From positions 1-10,364 of the forward strand of contig CAMFKA010000063.1 of NCBI GenBank assembly GCA_945957185.1: 10,364 bases of DNA, written 5' to 3'. The stretch is from an uncultured Chlamydiaceae bacterium (GTDB lineage: Bacteria > Chlamydiota > Chlamydiia > Chlamydiales > Parachlamydiaceae). Each line of letters opens with the position of its first letter. The stretch's first letter is position 1. The notes beneath the pieces were generated by a model. That model was given only the letters and a program-made list of their open reading frames with translations. It ran no database searches and was not told the DNA's origin. Below, piece after piece: positions 1 through 7,637 of this stretch. Made by a program: the position numbers and the translations under genes.

Positions 1-83
1 AAATCAGAGTAGCATATTATGATTTTTGTCAAAAAAAGATGTGCGCAATAGGATGTCCGCGTCTCCGCGTTATTTGCTCCCTT
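1..83. other. Flank downstream of lpxD, no gene seen
   Basis: This short stretch follows the lpxD stop on the minus strand. It contains no convincing coding sequence. Read on the minus strand it has a short CGCG-GAGA-CGCG hairpin, then a run of seven T about 20 nt further on. That is too loose to call a terminator. No fabZ or lpxA start is visible, although those genes follow lpxD in many Proteobacteria. Confidence 0.4.
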
Positions 84-1103
84 TTAGAGGGCGTCTTCGA
101 GGCGTTTTACGCGATCGACAAGCTTTCCGATATTCCTGAGAAGGACTGCATTTTTGTTGTACTCTTCTATAGGCATCACAGGAATTCCGTTATACTTTCC
201 GGTTTTAAGAGACTTCGAGACTCCACTGCAGGCTGCAATCATGACGCCATCATCTAATGTGAGGTGCCCTGCAATCGCGCATTGCCCTCCAATCACGACA
301 TATTTTCCTGTTTTAGTCGATCCTGCCAGTCCGGTCTGCGCAACGATGATATTGTAGGGTCCAAGCTCGACAGCATGGGCGAGCTGAACTAAATTGTCAA
401 TTTTTGATCCCTTGCCTATACGTGTGGCAGAAAAGCGAGCGCGGTCGATAGTGGTGTTTGCTCCGATTTCGACGTCGTCTTCGATGATGACGGTTCCGAG
501 TTGCTCTAATTTTTCATGCTCACCGCGTTCATTGAGGACAAAGCCAAAACCACACGACCCAATCACTGCGCCGGGTTGGATAACGACATTGTTACCGATG
601 GAGCAGCCTTCGCGGATGACAACGCGAGGATGGAGGGTGCTGTGAGATCCGATTTTGGAGTAAGGTCCGATAATACATCCCGCACCGACGGAGGTTCCGT
701 CGCCAATTTCTACATGTTCGTCAATGACAGCGAGGGGGCCAATGTTTATATGAGCGCTAAGTTTTGCTGTCGGATGAACGACAGCAGAGGGGTGAATACC
801 TGTAAATCCCGTTTTGGGGGTGCCGCCCTTGAAATGTACGATCGCCTTTTGAAATGCTTTTGAAGGGTTTTTGGATACCAAAAAAGTCTTCCCTTCGGGC
901 AGTTGTGTGCGTGCATCCACGAATACGACGCCTGCTTGTGTTGATGAAAGGCTTTTAGTGTAAAGGGGGTTAGCCAGAAAGGTAGCTTGGTGGGGCTGCG
1001 CAGTCTCAATATCCGAAACATCTTGGATCAACACGTTGGGGTCGCCGACGAGTGTGCTGCCGGAGAGTTCTGCCAGTTGTTGAGAAGTTAAGGATTTTGA
1101 CAT
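84..1103 (-). CDS. lpxD: UDP-3-O-(3-hydroxyacyl)glucosamine N-acyltransferase LpxD
   Basis: LpxD transfers a 3-hydroxyacyl chain from acyl carrier protein to the 2-amino group of UDP-3-O-acyl-glucosamine. This is the third step of lipid A synthesis, in the cytoplasm. The 339-residue protein is close to the usual family length of about 340-350. It has an N-terminal uridine-binding domain (about 1-100), then a left-handed beta-helix of hexapeptide repeats (about 103-300) and a C-terminal helix (about 315-339). The family motif GSCGFGFVLN is at 182-191. The presumed catalytic histidine is H243 in QLAHAV, and H280 in AGH matches the second conserved histidine. The ATG is preceded by a GGGG-type Shine-Dalgarno sequence. 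The gene starts 18 bp after the ompH stop and is the last gene of the bamA-ompH-lpxD operon. The family assignment is secure; acyl chain length specificity cannot be read from the sequence. Confidence 0.96.
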   Translation of the reverse strand: MSKSLTSQQLAELSGSTLVGDPNVLIQDVSDIETAQPHQATFLANPLYTKSLSSTQAGVVFVDARTQLPEGKTFLVSKNPSKAFQKAIVHFKGGTPKTGFTGIHPSAVVHPTAKLSAHINIGPLAVIDEHVEIGDGTSVGAGCIIGPYSKIGSHSTLHPRVVIREGCSIGNNVVIQPGAVIGSCGFGFVLNERGEHEKLEQLGTVIIEDDVEIGANTTIDRARFSATRIGKGSKIDNLVQLAHAVELGPYNIIVAQTGLAGSTKTGKYVVIGGQCAIAGHLTLDDGVMIAACSGVSKSLKTGKYNGIPVMPIEEYNKNAVLLRNIGKLVDRVKRLEDAL

Positions 1104-1121
1104 TGGAGCCCCACTGTTGAA

Positions 1122-1709
1122 TTATTTTACCGGTTTTGTCGCTTCGTCTTTTTGAGCTTGCTGCTCTTTGTCGTAGTTTTCGTCCATGACGACAACGATG
1201 GATTTGGAAACATCCAACGCTTGGGAGTAGAAGAAGCTAGTTTCTTCGCTCAAGACGAGGTCGATGGTTTGTTCTTTTGCGACACGTTTCGAAGCGTCTG
1301 CCATTGCTTGATTGAAGACGCTCAACACTTGGTAATTAGCTTGCTGAAGCGCTTGCATATATTGCTGTTGCAGTTGGGACAACTCTTGACCTAGCGCACG
1401 AAATTTTCTTTTCAGTTCAGTTTCAGCTTCGGGAGAAAGGCTGTCAAGGTAGTCGTTGTCGTTAAGTTTTGTCGCCATATCGTTAAGAGTTTTCTCTCTC
1501 TCTTCCAAAATGACTTCCATTTGCTTTTTAAGAGCTTCCAAATTCGCTTGCTCTTGCTTTCCAAGCTTCGATTCGTCGTAGCATGTTTTTGGATTAAGAA
1601 TGGCGATTTTGACAGGAGTCCCTTTCGCGTCAGTGATAACAGGGTCTGCCAGTAGTGGAGCGGAGCTCAAGCAGAGAGCGCTCAGTACAGCAAAATACAT
1701 TTTTTTCAT
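1122..1709 (-). CDS. ompH: OmpH/Skp-family periplasmic chaperone
   Basis: This is a Skp/OmpH-like periplasmic chaperone, expected to hold unfolded outer-membrane proteins in solution until BamA inserts them. The 195-residue product starts with a signal peptide (lysines at 2-3, hydrophobic 5-20, likely cleavage after A21 in LLA-D). A short strand KIAILNP (34-40) follows, then a long charged and glutamine-rich helical region (about 48-145) that would form the coiled-coil arms of the trimer. A conserved C-terminal strand segment lies near 148-175, and a lysine/glutamate-rich tail ends the protein. Overall this matches the family, although primary sequence is weakly conserved and the call leans on architecture plus position. 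An AAGGA ribosome-binding site sits about 8-9 nt before the ATG. The gene lies 22 bp after bamA and 18 bp before lpxD, the order bamA-skp-lpxD seen in many diderm bacteria. Confidence 0.9.
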   Translation of the reverse strand: MKKMYFAVLSALCLSSAPLLADPVITDAKGTPVKIAILNPKTCYDESKLGKQEQANLEALKKQMEVILEEREKTLNDMATKLNDNDYLDSLSPEAETELKRKFRALGQELSQLQQQYMQALQQANYQVLSVFNQAMADASKRVAKEQTIDLVLSEETSFFYSQALDVSKSIVVVMDENYDKEQQAQKDEATKPVK

Positions 1710-1731
1710 AATCTAAATCCTTATTGATTGT

Positions 1732-4152
1732 TTAAAACTTGCCGCCAAATTGGATGAAGAAGTTCTTCCGCTGGCTGCGATTCTTTTCGTTTAAGGGAAA
1801 TCCCATTGCTAACGTAATCGGGGGTATGCTGTCAAGGACTTTTACGCGCGCTCCAAAACCGACCGAGGTGTAAAATCTTCCCCAGAAATCGAAGTTGCCG
1901 GAAGAGAGGTGACCGCTGTCGAGAAAGAGGAATCCGTCGACTCTTTTCACGATTCTATGCATGTATTCGATGGAAGCGAGCTGGAGAGAGTTCCCCCCTT
2001 TCGGTTCGCCGTTATCGCTTTTCCATTCCCAGATCGCTTTCTTTTGAGCATCTTTATGACCTGTCATGACGTATTTTTTGAACATCGGACCGATGCGGTA
2101 GCTGCGGTAACCGCGGATGTTGTTATCTCCGCCTAGAAACAGGCGCTCTTCAAGAGGAATTGTATCTTTATTTGTACGTCCATAGGGGACGATAAAGCGG
2201 ATATCTCCACGAATTTTAAGCACGCCATCATCGCAAAGTTGCTTATAGTAGGTGTTAAGATAGGCTAGGCCGATGAAAGAGAAGTTTCCTCCAAGACCCG
2301 CAACTTCCCCCTCGATTGCCGATTTCATCCCGTTTCTTGGGTTGCTTGGGCTGTCGGTGGAGTCGTATGTCCAGCTTGCTCCGGCCGCAGAAACCATCCC
2401 GTGAGCTTCTTTAGCAGAGCACAGAGAAGGGTTGTTGTGGTAGTGGTCGGGGAAACTAGAAACGTCGGAGTGGAAGAGGCGGTAGTGCCAGCCGGTTCTT
2501 ACGAAAGCGTTCACTTGGTAGTAGGTGAAGACGGAGCCCCCGTAGGTGTTGATGATGTATTCGCTGGAGGTGTAGCGGTTCGTGTTGTTTTGAAGGTCGA
2601 AACCAACTGTCCAAGGGGTGTCGTTAAAGTAGGGTTGGCTCCAACCTAATTCGTATTTACGGCTCTTGTTACCTAACGATAGCGATGCGTTAAGGTATTC
2701 CCCACGTCCACGCATACGTGCCGGGCTTCTTTGGAAGAAGTCGAGAAGTCCTGCCATATTGAAGTTTCTTTCGGTGATATTGATTCCCCCGAAAGCGCTT
2801 TCGATCGAACTAAATCCGAAGAAGGCGCCGAAGCTACCTGTTTGAGCCTCTTCCACCTCGATTTGGACGTCGCGGTAGCAGTCTCCAGCCCCCAGCAATC
2901 CTTCCGATTTAACGTTGTAGACGTTAACGGTTTTGAAGTAGCCGATGTTGTTGAGGCGCTCTTCCGTTTTTTGGAGCTTTTCGATATTGAAAATTTCTCC
3001 GGGAGTCAGAAGAGTTTCGTGAAGGATGATTTTTGTTTGCGTGGTGCAGTTACCGATCACTTTGATCAGCCCTACGCGGTGTTGGTCGCCTTCATCGATT
3101 CTGATTTTGATGTTGTAGCGGTTGCAACCTGGGTCAAGAGCCGGTTCAAAGTCGGCAAACGCATCGATATATCCGAAGCGGCCATACATGTTAGTGATAT
3201 TTTTTTCAGAATGACGCACTTCGTCGGGAGAGAATGGGGAGCCGATATTGAAAGTCAGTTTATTGCGGATTTGCTCTTCAGTGAAGAGGCATTGACCGGA
3301 GATTTCGATATCGCCGAAAGTGTAGATCTCTCCGCGGTAAGCCGTGATAATGATGTTGATTCTTTCGCACGACTTGGTTTGTTCGACATTGATTTTGATT
3401 TCGGCGTCGGAGTAACCCTTATTTTGCATGTAGTTCAAAATGGTCATTTGATCATGCTGGATCATGTCTTCATTGTAAACGCCGCTATCATTGAGGAATG
3501 ACAAGAAGAAGTTGTACTCTTTGGTGACGATCATGTCGCACAGTTCTTTCTCTTCGCACTTTTCAAAATTACGGAAGATGATTTTTTTGATTTTTCCGTT
3601 AGGGCCTTCGGAAACGGATACTAGAATGTCGATGGCGTTGGTGCAGGGGTCGTGAGTGACGCTGTAGTTGAGTTCCGATTCGAAGTATCCCTTTTTGATG
3701 TAGTAGGCTCTGACCTTATTAAAAGCTTGGTTGAAAGCTTGGCGGTCAAAGACGACGCCGGGTTTTATGGCGAGCTCTTTCGCTAGCTTTGTCGTATGGA
3801 TTTTGCTATTCCCTTCCCAATGGATCGAGCGGATGAAGGGACGAGGCCAGATTTTAAGTGTGATGTAAAGCTTTCCTTCCACATATTCGATAGAGGGAAT
3901 GACCTTATCGTATTGCGAAGCCAAGTTTTTGAGGTCGGCATCAAAATCGTGAAGAGAAAAGAATCCGCCTTCTTTCGTCGCAATTCTGGAACGGATTTGT
4001 TGGGTATCGAACTCTGCGGTAGAGGATGGGTCTTCGACGATGATGTCGATTTTTTCGATAATTTGGTTCTCATATTGCGTTTGAGCGGATATGGGGGAAC
4101 TAACTAAAGAAGCAAAAAATGTGATAAGCACAAACAAGAATCGCATTTGCAT
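1732..4152 (-). CDS. bamA: Outer membrane protein assembly factor BamA (Omp85)
   Basis: BamA is the core of the machine that folds beta-barrel proteins into the outer membrane. The 806-residue product has a signal peptide (1-23, ISA-QT cleavage). Five POTRA domains lie at roughly 31-103, 104-183, 187-275, 276-356 and 357-439, followed by a 16-strand barrel (about 440-806). Diagnostic features are the IRGY motif of barrel loop 6 at 679-682, the preceding EERLFLGG, and a C-terminal beta-signal ending in phenylalanine (FFIQFGGKF). Length is typical for BamA (about 790-810). The first ATG is chosen because GAGG lies 7 nt upstream; the second ATG, two codons on, would be too far. The gene heads the bamA-ompH-lpxD operon, 70 bp downstream of recR. 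Oddity: POTRA 3, 4 and 5 each carry two cysteines at equivalent positions (199/262, 288/343, 369/425), plus C170 in POTRA 2 and an additional C205. Confidence 0.97.
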   Translation of the reverse strand: MQMRFLFVLITFFASLVSSPISAQTQYENQIIEKIDIIVEDPSSTAEFDTQQIRSRIATKEGGFFSLHDFDADLKNLASQYDKVIPSIEYVEGKLYITLKIWPRPFIRSIHWEGNSKIHTTKLAKELAIKPGVVFDRQAFNQAFNKVRAYYIKKGYFESELNYSVTHDPCTNAIDILVSVSEGPNGKIKKIIFRNFEKCEEKELCDMIVTKEYNFFLSFLNDSGVYNEDMIQHDQMTILNYMQNKGYSDAEIKINVEQTKSCERINIIITAYRGEIYTFGDIEISGQCLFTEEQIRNKLTFNIGSPFSPDEVRHSEKNITNMYGRFGYIDAFADFEPALDPGCNRYNIKIRIDEGDQHRVGLIKVIGNCTTQTKIILHETLLTPGEIFNIEKLQKTEERLNNIGYFKTVNVYNVKSEGLLGAGDCYRDVQIEVEEAQTGSFGAFFGFSSIESAFGGINITERNFNMAGLLDFFQRSPARMRGRGEYLNASLSLGNKSRKYELGWSQPYFNDTPWTVGFDLQNNTNRYTSSEYIINTYGGSVFTYYQVNAFVRTGWHYRLFHSDVSSFPDHYHNNPSLCSAKEAHGMVSAAGASWTYDSTDSPSNPRNGMKSAIEGEVAGLGGNFSFIGLAYLNTYYKQLCDDGVLKIRGDIRFIVPYGRTNKDTIPLEERLFLGGDNNIRGYRSYRIGPMFKKYVMTGHKDAQKKAIWEWKSDNGEPKGGNSLQLASIEYMHRIVKRVDGFLFLDSGHLSSGNFDFWGRFYTSVGFGARVKVLDSIPPITLAMGFPLNEKNRSQRKNFFIQFGGKF

Positions 4153-4183
4153 AGGGAAGCCTCAGCATCTTAAAATGAGTTCC

Positions 4184-4213
4184 ATCATAGGTGATCTAAA
4201 AGAATTTCTGCAA
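4184..4213 (-). promoter_or_regulatory. Candidate promoter of the bamA-ompH-lpxD operon
   Basis: In the 70-bp gap between recR and bamA, the minus strand has TATGAT (4184-4189, five of six matches to the -10 consensus). It lies 18 bp downstream of a weak TTGCAG -35 (4208-4213). This would give a leader of about 25 nt before the bamA ATG. The -35 matches poorly, so read-through from recR is an equally good explanation. Confidence 0.3.
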
Positions 4214-4222
4214 CGAAAGTTT

Positions 4223-4819
4223 TTAAAAAGAGCCGCGGCCCATAAATGCGCGCGCGAGGGTGCCGCCATCGACATAGTCGAGAGCGCTGCCCATGGGGAG
4301 CCCAAATGCGAGTCTCGTCAACTTTATTGGGGTGTTTTCAAGTTCATTTTTGATGTAAAGAGCGGTGGCATCGCCTTCCAGTGTGGCATCTAACGCTAAA
4401 ATCACCTCTTTGATACCGCTATTGCGAATCCGTTGAAACAGCGATTCCATGCGTAGATGTTCCGGTCCAATGCCGTCGAGAGGGGACAAGACACCTCCCA
4501 AAACATGGTACAACCCTTTAAATTCTCCGGTCGATTCGATCGAAAAAATTTCTCTGGCGCTTCTGACAACGCTTAACACTTCAGATTTTCTTGACGGGTC
4601 GGAACAGAAAGTGCACGTTTCTTTTTCTGCAAGGGCTCCGCATTGCTCACAGAAGCAAATTTCGTTGGCAGTGGCCTCGACGACGGCGCCGAATTGTTTG
4701 AGATCGTGCTCGGGCCATTCGATCAGTTGAAAAGCGAATCTTTCGGCGCTGCGACTTCCCACGCCGGGAAGCTTTTTCAAAACTTGTATTAACTTTTGCA
4801 GGTGGGTCGGATACTTCAT
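4223..4819 (-). CDS. recR: Recombination mediator protein RecR
   Basis: RecR works with RecO (and RecF) to load RecA onto single-stranded DNA at gaps during recombinational repair. The 198-residue product matches the usual length of about 200. In order it has a helix-hairpin-helix (LPGVGSRSAERFAF, 17-30), a four-cysteine zinc finger (C57, C60, C69, C72, spacing CxxC-x8-CxxC), a Toprim domain (about 80-175) and a C-terminal region with GLPMGSALDYVDGGTL. The signature GLYHVLGG and LSPLDGIGPE (102-120) is clear. The open frame extends upstream to a TTG, but the ATG at 4819 gives the usual MxYP family start and is preferred. Oddity: the first Toprim motif reads VVRSAREIFSIE, with arginine at 86 where most RecR proteins have glutamate. 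The gene is divergent from fabH and upstream of bamA on the same strand. Confidence 0.94.
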   Translation of the reverse strand: MKYPTHLQKLIQVLKKLPGVGSRSAERFAFQLIEWPEHDLKQFGAVVEATANEICFCEQCGALAEKETCTFCSDPSRKSEVLSVVRSAREIFSIESTGEFKGLYHVLGGVLSPLDGIGPEHLRMESLFQRIRNSGIKEVILALDATLEGDATALYIKNELENTPIKLTRLAFGLPMGSALDYVDGGTLARAFMGRGSF

Positions 4820-4875
4820 GTGATGGATTTCCGTATAAATTATCAAAAATACACCTCGGCGGGAATTAGTGCAAA

Positions 4876-4884
4876 TGGTAGAAT
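4876..4884 (+). promoter_or_regulatory. Candidate extended -10 promoter of the fab operon
   Basis: The 88-bp divergent gap between recR and fabH has TGG directly followed by TAGAAT, an extended -10 pattern. No recognisable -35 lies upstream. Initiation about 7 nt downstream would leave a leader of only about 17 nt, with the AGGAGA ribosome-binding site inside it. That is possible but short. No good promoter was found for recR in the opposite direction. Confidence 0.3.
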
Positions 4885-4907
4885 ATTATTTATCAGGAGA
4901 TTTTTTA

Positions 4908-5909
4908 ATGACGATTCAACAGAAAGCGCGAATAGTCGGAATGGGATCTTATGTTCCGCAAAAAATTTTAAGCAACTTCGATTTGGAGAAGATGGTCGAA
5001 ACGAACGATGAATGGATCGTGACTAGGACCGGAATTCGTGAACGAAGAATTGCGAGTCCGGATGAGTGGACTTCTGTTATGGGAGTCAAGGCCGCGGAAG
5101 AGGCGATTAACCAAAGTGGAGTTTCTAAAGAAGCTATTGATCTTGTGTTGGTTGCAACAATGACTCCCGATTATGTCACGCCAAGCACTGCGGCAATTAT
5201 CCAAAAAGAATTGGGTCTTCAAACTATTCCCGCTTTCGATATGCAAGCCGCTTGCACCGGTTTCATCTATGCGCTGTCCCTGGCAAAAGCTTATGTTAAC
5301 TCCGGATTGTATAAAAATGTTTTGGTTGTCGCCTCCGAAAAGATGTCGACTGTTGTAGATTACACAGATAGAAACACATGCATTCTTTTTGGCGATGGCG
5401 CCGCTGCCGCTGTCGTTTCTCTTAAAGGCAAAGGGTTGCTAATTGGCGAAATCGATTTAGGTGCCGATGGCGCTCTAGCGGATTTACTGATTCTCCCGGC
5501 CGGAGGCTCGCGTGCGCCGGCAACGATGGAAACGATACAGGGAAAACAGCACTATGTTTTTCTTAGCGGAAGAGAAGTTTTTAAACACGCTGTAAGAAAA
5601 ATGGCATCTTCAGCAGAAGAGTGCCTTCGAAAAGCCGGTCTTCAACAGACGGATCTCTCTTGGCTTGTGCCGCACCAAGCGAATGAACGAATTATCGATG
5701 CAGTCGCAAAAGGGCTCGACTTTCCCTCTGAAAAAATTTATAAGACTGTACATAAGTACGGCAACACCTCCGCTTCAGCGGTCGCGATCGCTTTGGACGA
5801 ACTGAATCGAGAGCATCCAATAAAGACGGGTGAACATATCCTTTTGGTAGCTTTTGGCGCCGGATTGACGTGGGGGGGTGTCATTTTAACTGCTGTGGAG
5901 GATGTATGA
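4908..5909 (+). CDS. fabH: Beta-ketoacyl-ACP synthase III FabH
   Basis: FabH starts type II fatty acid synthesis by condensing acetyl-CoA (or a branched primer) with malonyl-ACP. The 333-residue thiolase-fold enzyme has the full Cys-His-Asn triad: C116 in AACTGF, H256 in WLVPHQAN and N286 in KYGNTSA. The N-terminal motif DEWIVTRTGIRERR (34-47) and the C-terminal FGAGLTWG (316-323) are also typical. The frame is open back to a GTG at 4869, but the ATG at 4908 is preceded by AGGAGA at a spacing of 7 nt and gives a normal N-terminus. This is the first gene of fabH-fabD-fabG-acpP. Its stop overlaps the fabD start in an ATGA, which points to translational coupling. Confidence 0.97.
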   Translation: MTIQQKARIVGMGSYVPQKILSNFDLEKMVETNDEWIVTRTGIRERRIASPDEWTSVMGVKAAEEAINQSGVSKEAIDLVLVATMTPDYVTPSTAAIIQKELGLQTIPAFDMQAACTGFIYALSLAKAYVNSGLYKNVLVVASEKMSTVVDYTDRNTCILFGDGAAAAVVSLKGKGLLIGEIDLGADGALADLLILPAGGSRAPATMETIQGKQHYVFLSGREVFKHAVRKMASSAEECLRKAGLQQTDLSWLVPHQANERIIDAVAKGLDFPSEKIYKTVHKYGNTSASAVAIALDELNREHPIKTGEHILLVAFGAGLTWGGVILTAVEDV

Positions 5910-6871
5910 GTCAATCCAATAAAAAAATTGCATTTCTTTTTCCCGGACAGGGAGCCCAATACCCTGGGATGTCGGGCGATTTTTACCATTCGTTTCCTGT
6001 CTCGCGCGAAACTTTTGAAGAGGCCGACGACCTGTTAGGTCGTGATTTGTCCTCCATTATTTTAGAAGGGCCGGACAACGTATTGGTAGAAACTCGCAAT
6101 AGCCAGACAGGAATCTATGTCGCTTCCATTGCTGCTCTGCGTGCCATTCAATCCCTTTTTCCGGAATTGAAGCCTCATGTGACTGCGGGGCTCAGTCTTG
6201 GAGAGTACACCGCGCTGCACGCTGCAGGCAAAGTGTCGTTTTCAGAAGGCCTTAACTTGGTCGACCACCGCGCCCGTTACATGAATGATGCGTGCGTAAG
6301 CCATCCAGGGACGATGATGGTGATTTTAGGGATGAAAGATGAAGACGTGGAAGCGATGGTAAAAGACTTAAACCTACCGAACGATCTGTGGGCTGCCAAT
6401 TTTAATTGCCCCGGGCAAGTGGTGATTTCTGGAACCCTCAAAGGCGTTGAACTCGGTGCTGCCGAAGCAAAGGCACGCGGAGCTAAGCGTGTGCTGCCAT
6501 TGCAAGTGCATGGAGCCTTCCATAGCGGCCTCATGCAGGAAGCTCAGAATCGCCTTAAGGCACCTGTTATGGAAACCTCAATCGCCAAAAGCGGTGCAGG
6601 TCTAGCTATGAACGTCAACGGAAAAATTGAAAACGAACCTGAAGCGATTCGAAAAAATTTAATTTTACAGGTGACACACCCTGTGCGATGGCAGAGCTGC
6701 ATTCAAGCAATCGCCGCAGAAGGGGTCGATTTGTTTGTTGAAGTGGGATGCGGGAAAACTCTCGCCGGTTTCAACAAAAAAATTGGAGTGGAAGCCCCGA
6801 CAATTAGTATTGAAAAAGTGGAAGACTTAAAGAAACTTGAGGAAGCATGCTTAACGGAAAAACTGCGATAA
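5906..6871 (+). CDS. fabD: Malonyl-CoA:ACP transacylase FabD
   Basis: FabD moves malonyl from CoA to acyl carrier protein and so supplies the extender for chain elongation. The 321-residue protein has FPGQGAQ (12-18) for the oxyanion loop and the nucleophile serine S97 in GLSLGEY. It also has R122 for the malonyl carboxylate and the catalytic H206 in GAFHS. The nucleophile elbow is GLSLG rather than the GHSLG of E. coli FabD. The ATG at 5906 overlaps the fabH TGA by four bases and has GGAGG 4 nt upstream. A longer frame starting at 5870 would read a cysteine-rich out-of-frame copy of the fabH end and is rejected. The 3' end overlaps fabG by 25 bp. Operon position and motifs make the call secure. 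Confidence 0.96.
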   Translation: MSQSNKKIAFLFPGQGAQYPGMSGDFYHSFPVSRETFEEADDLLGRDLSSIILEGPDNVLVETRNSQTGIYVASIAALRAIQSLFPELKPHVTAGLSLGEYTALHAAGKVSFSEGLNLVDHRARYMNDACVSHPGTMMVILGMKDEDVEAMVKDLNLPNDLWAANFNCPGQVVISGTLKGVELGAAEAKARGAKRVLPLQVHGAFHSGLMQEAQNRLKAPVMETSIAKSGAGLAMNVNGKIENEPEAIRKNLILQVTHPVRWQSCIQAIAAEGVDLFVEVGCGKTLAGFNKKIGVEAPTISIEKVEDLKKLEEACLTEKLR

Positions 6872-7575
6872 TTACCGGTGGAACTGCCGGAATCGGAAAA
6901 GCAATAGCGCTGACATTTGCAAAGCATGGTGCACGCGTAGCTATTTTTGGACAGAGCGAACAGAGAGGCGCCGAGGTGTTGGCTCAGTTGGGAGAGGGAT
7001 CTCTCTTTTTAAAGACTGATGTCTCTGATTTAAAAGAAACGGAACAATCAGTCCAGGAAGTGATTAAACAATTCGGCACGGTAGATATTTTGGTGAATAA
7101 TGCCGGAATCACACGTGATGGCCTGATGCTTAAGATGACGGAAGAAGATTGGGACGCTGTCATGAAGACTAACGTCAAATCGTGCTACAACACTTGTAAA
7201 GTGTTGCTGCGCCAATTTTTGAAAGCTAAGCGCGGTAAAATTATTAATGTCAGCTCCGTTGTCGGACTGACCGGAAATGCCGGACAGGCCAATTATGCCG
7301 CTTCGAAAGCTGCGATTATTGGATTTACAAAAGCGTTAGCGCAAGAGATCGCTTCTCGTAGCATCAATGTCAATTGTATCGCTCCCGGTTATATCGATAC
7401 TCCCATGACGGAAGTGCTGACCGCCGAGCAAAAAGAGCAAACTTTAAGCAAGATTCCATTCGGCAGAATGGGGTCCCCGGAAGAAGTGGCAAATGTCGCA
7501 CTATTTTTGGCAAGCGACCTTTCCGCCTATATGACAGGTCAAGTGCTCACTGTCGACGGCGGAATGGTAATGTAA
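6847..7575 (+). CDS. fabG: 3-oxoacyl-ACP reductase FabG
   Basis: FabG is the NADPH-dependent reductase that converts 3-oxoacyl-ACP to 3-hydroxyacyl-ACP in each elongation cycle. It is a classical short-chain dehydrogenase of 242 residues, a normal length. The cofactor motif TGGTAGIG is at 10-17 and NNAG at 84-87. The catalytic tetrad is N109, S137, Y150 and K154 (YAASK), and the C-terminal DGGMVM is also family-typical. The ATG lies inside the 3' end of fabD (25-bp overlap) with GAGGA just upstream, so its translation is probably coupled to fabD. A promoter-like sequence begins 2 bp after its stop and would drive acpP separately. Confidence 0.97.
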   Translation: MLNGKTAIITGGTAGIGKAIALTFAKHGARVAIFGQSEQRGAEVLAQLGEGSLFLKTDVSDLKETEQSVQEVIKQFGTVDILVNNAGITRDGLMLKMTEEDWDAVMKTNVKSCYNTCKVLLRQFLKAKRGKIINVSSVVGLTGNAGQANYAASKAAIIGFTKALAQEIASRSINVNCIAPGYIDTPMTEVLTAEQKEQTLSKIPFGRMGSPEEVANVALFLASDLSAYMTGQVLTVDGGMVM

Positions 7576-7577
7576 TA

Positions 7578-7606
7578 TTGACTTTTTCACACACTTGGTT
7601 TACACT
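7578..7606 (+). promoter_or_regulatory. Promoter of acpP
   Basis: TTGACT (7578-7583) and TACACT (7601-7606) are separated by exactly 17 bp. This is a good match to the vegetative sigma-70/sigma-66 promoter pattern. The expected start is near 7613, leaving a leader of about 25 nt. An inverted repeat, TGGTTT (7596-7601) and AAACCA (7609-7614), brackets the -10 element and start site, so it could be an operator. A dedicated promoter fits the need for much more acyl carrier protein than enzyme. Confidence 0.65.
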
Positions 7607-7637
7607 CTAAACCATAAATCAATACATAAGGATGTTT

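Noticed and set aside
4..32. Minus-strand TTGACA near the window edge as a promoter for a downstream gene
   Set aside because: No acceptable -10 lies at 16-18 bp; the nearest (TACTCT) is at 15 bp and the downstream gene is outside the window.
2731..3501. Long 256-codon open frame on the plus strand opposite bamA
   Set aside because: It is antisense to a well-conserved gene, has no ribosome-binding site or family resemblance, and follows the codon bias of bamA read backwards.
4820..4846. TTG start extending RecR by nine residues
   Set aside because: RecR proteins normally begin at the MxYP position, which is the ATG at 4819; the extra residues look like translated leader.
4869..4907. Upstream GTG start for fabH adding 13 residues
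   Set aside because: The ATG at 4908 has AGGAGA at ideal spacing and matches the family N-terminus; the GTG has no ribosome-binding site.
5870..5905. Upstream start for fabD inside fabH
   Set aside because: It only reads fabH sequence in another frame. The ATGA overlap at 5906 with GGAGG is the standard coupled start.
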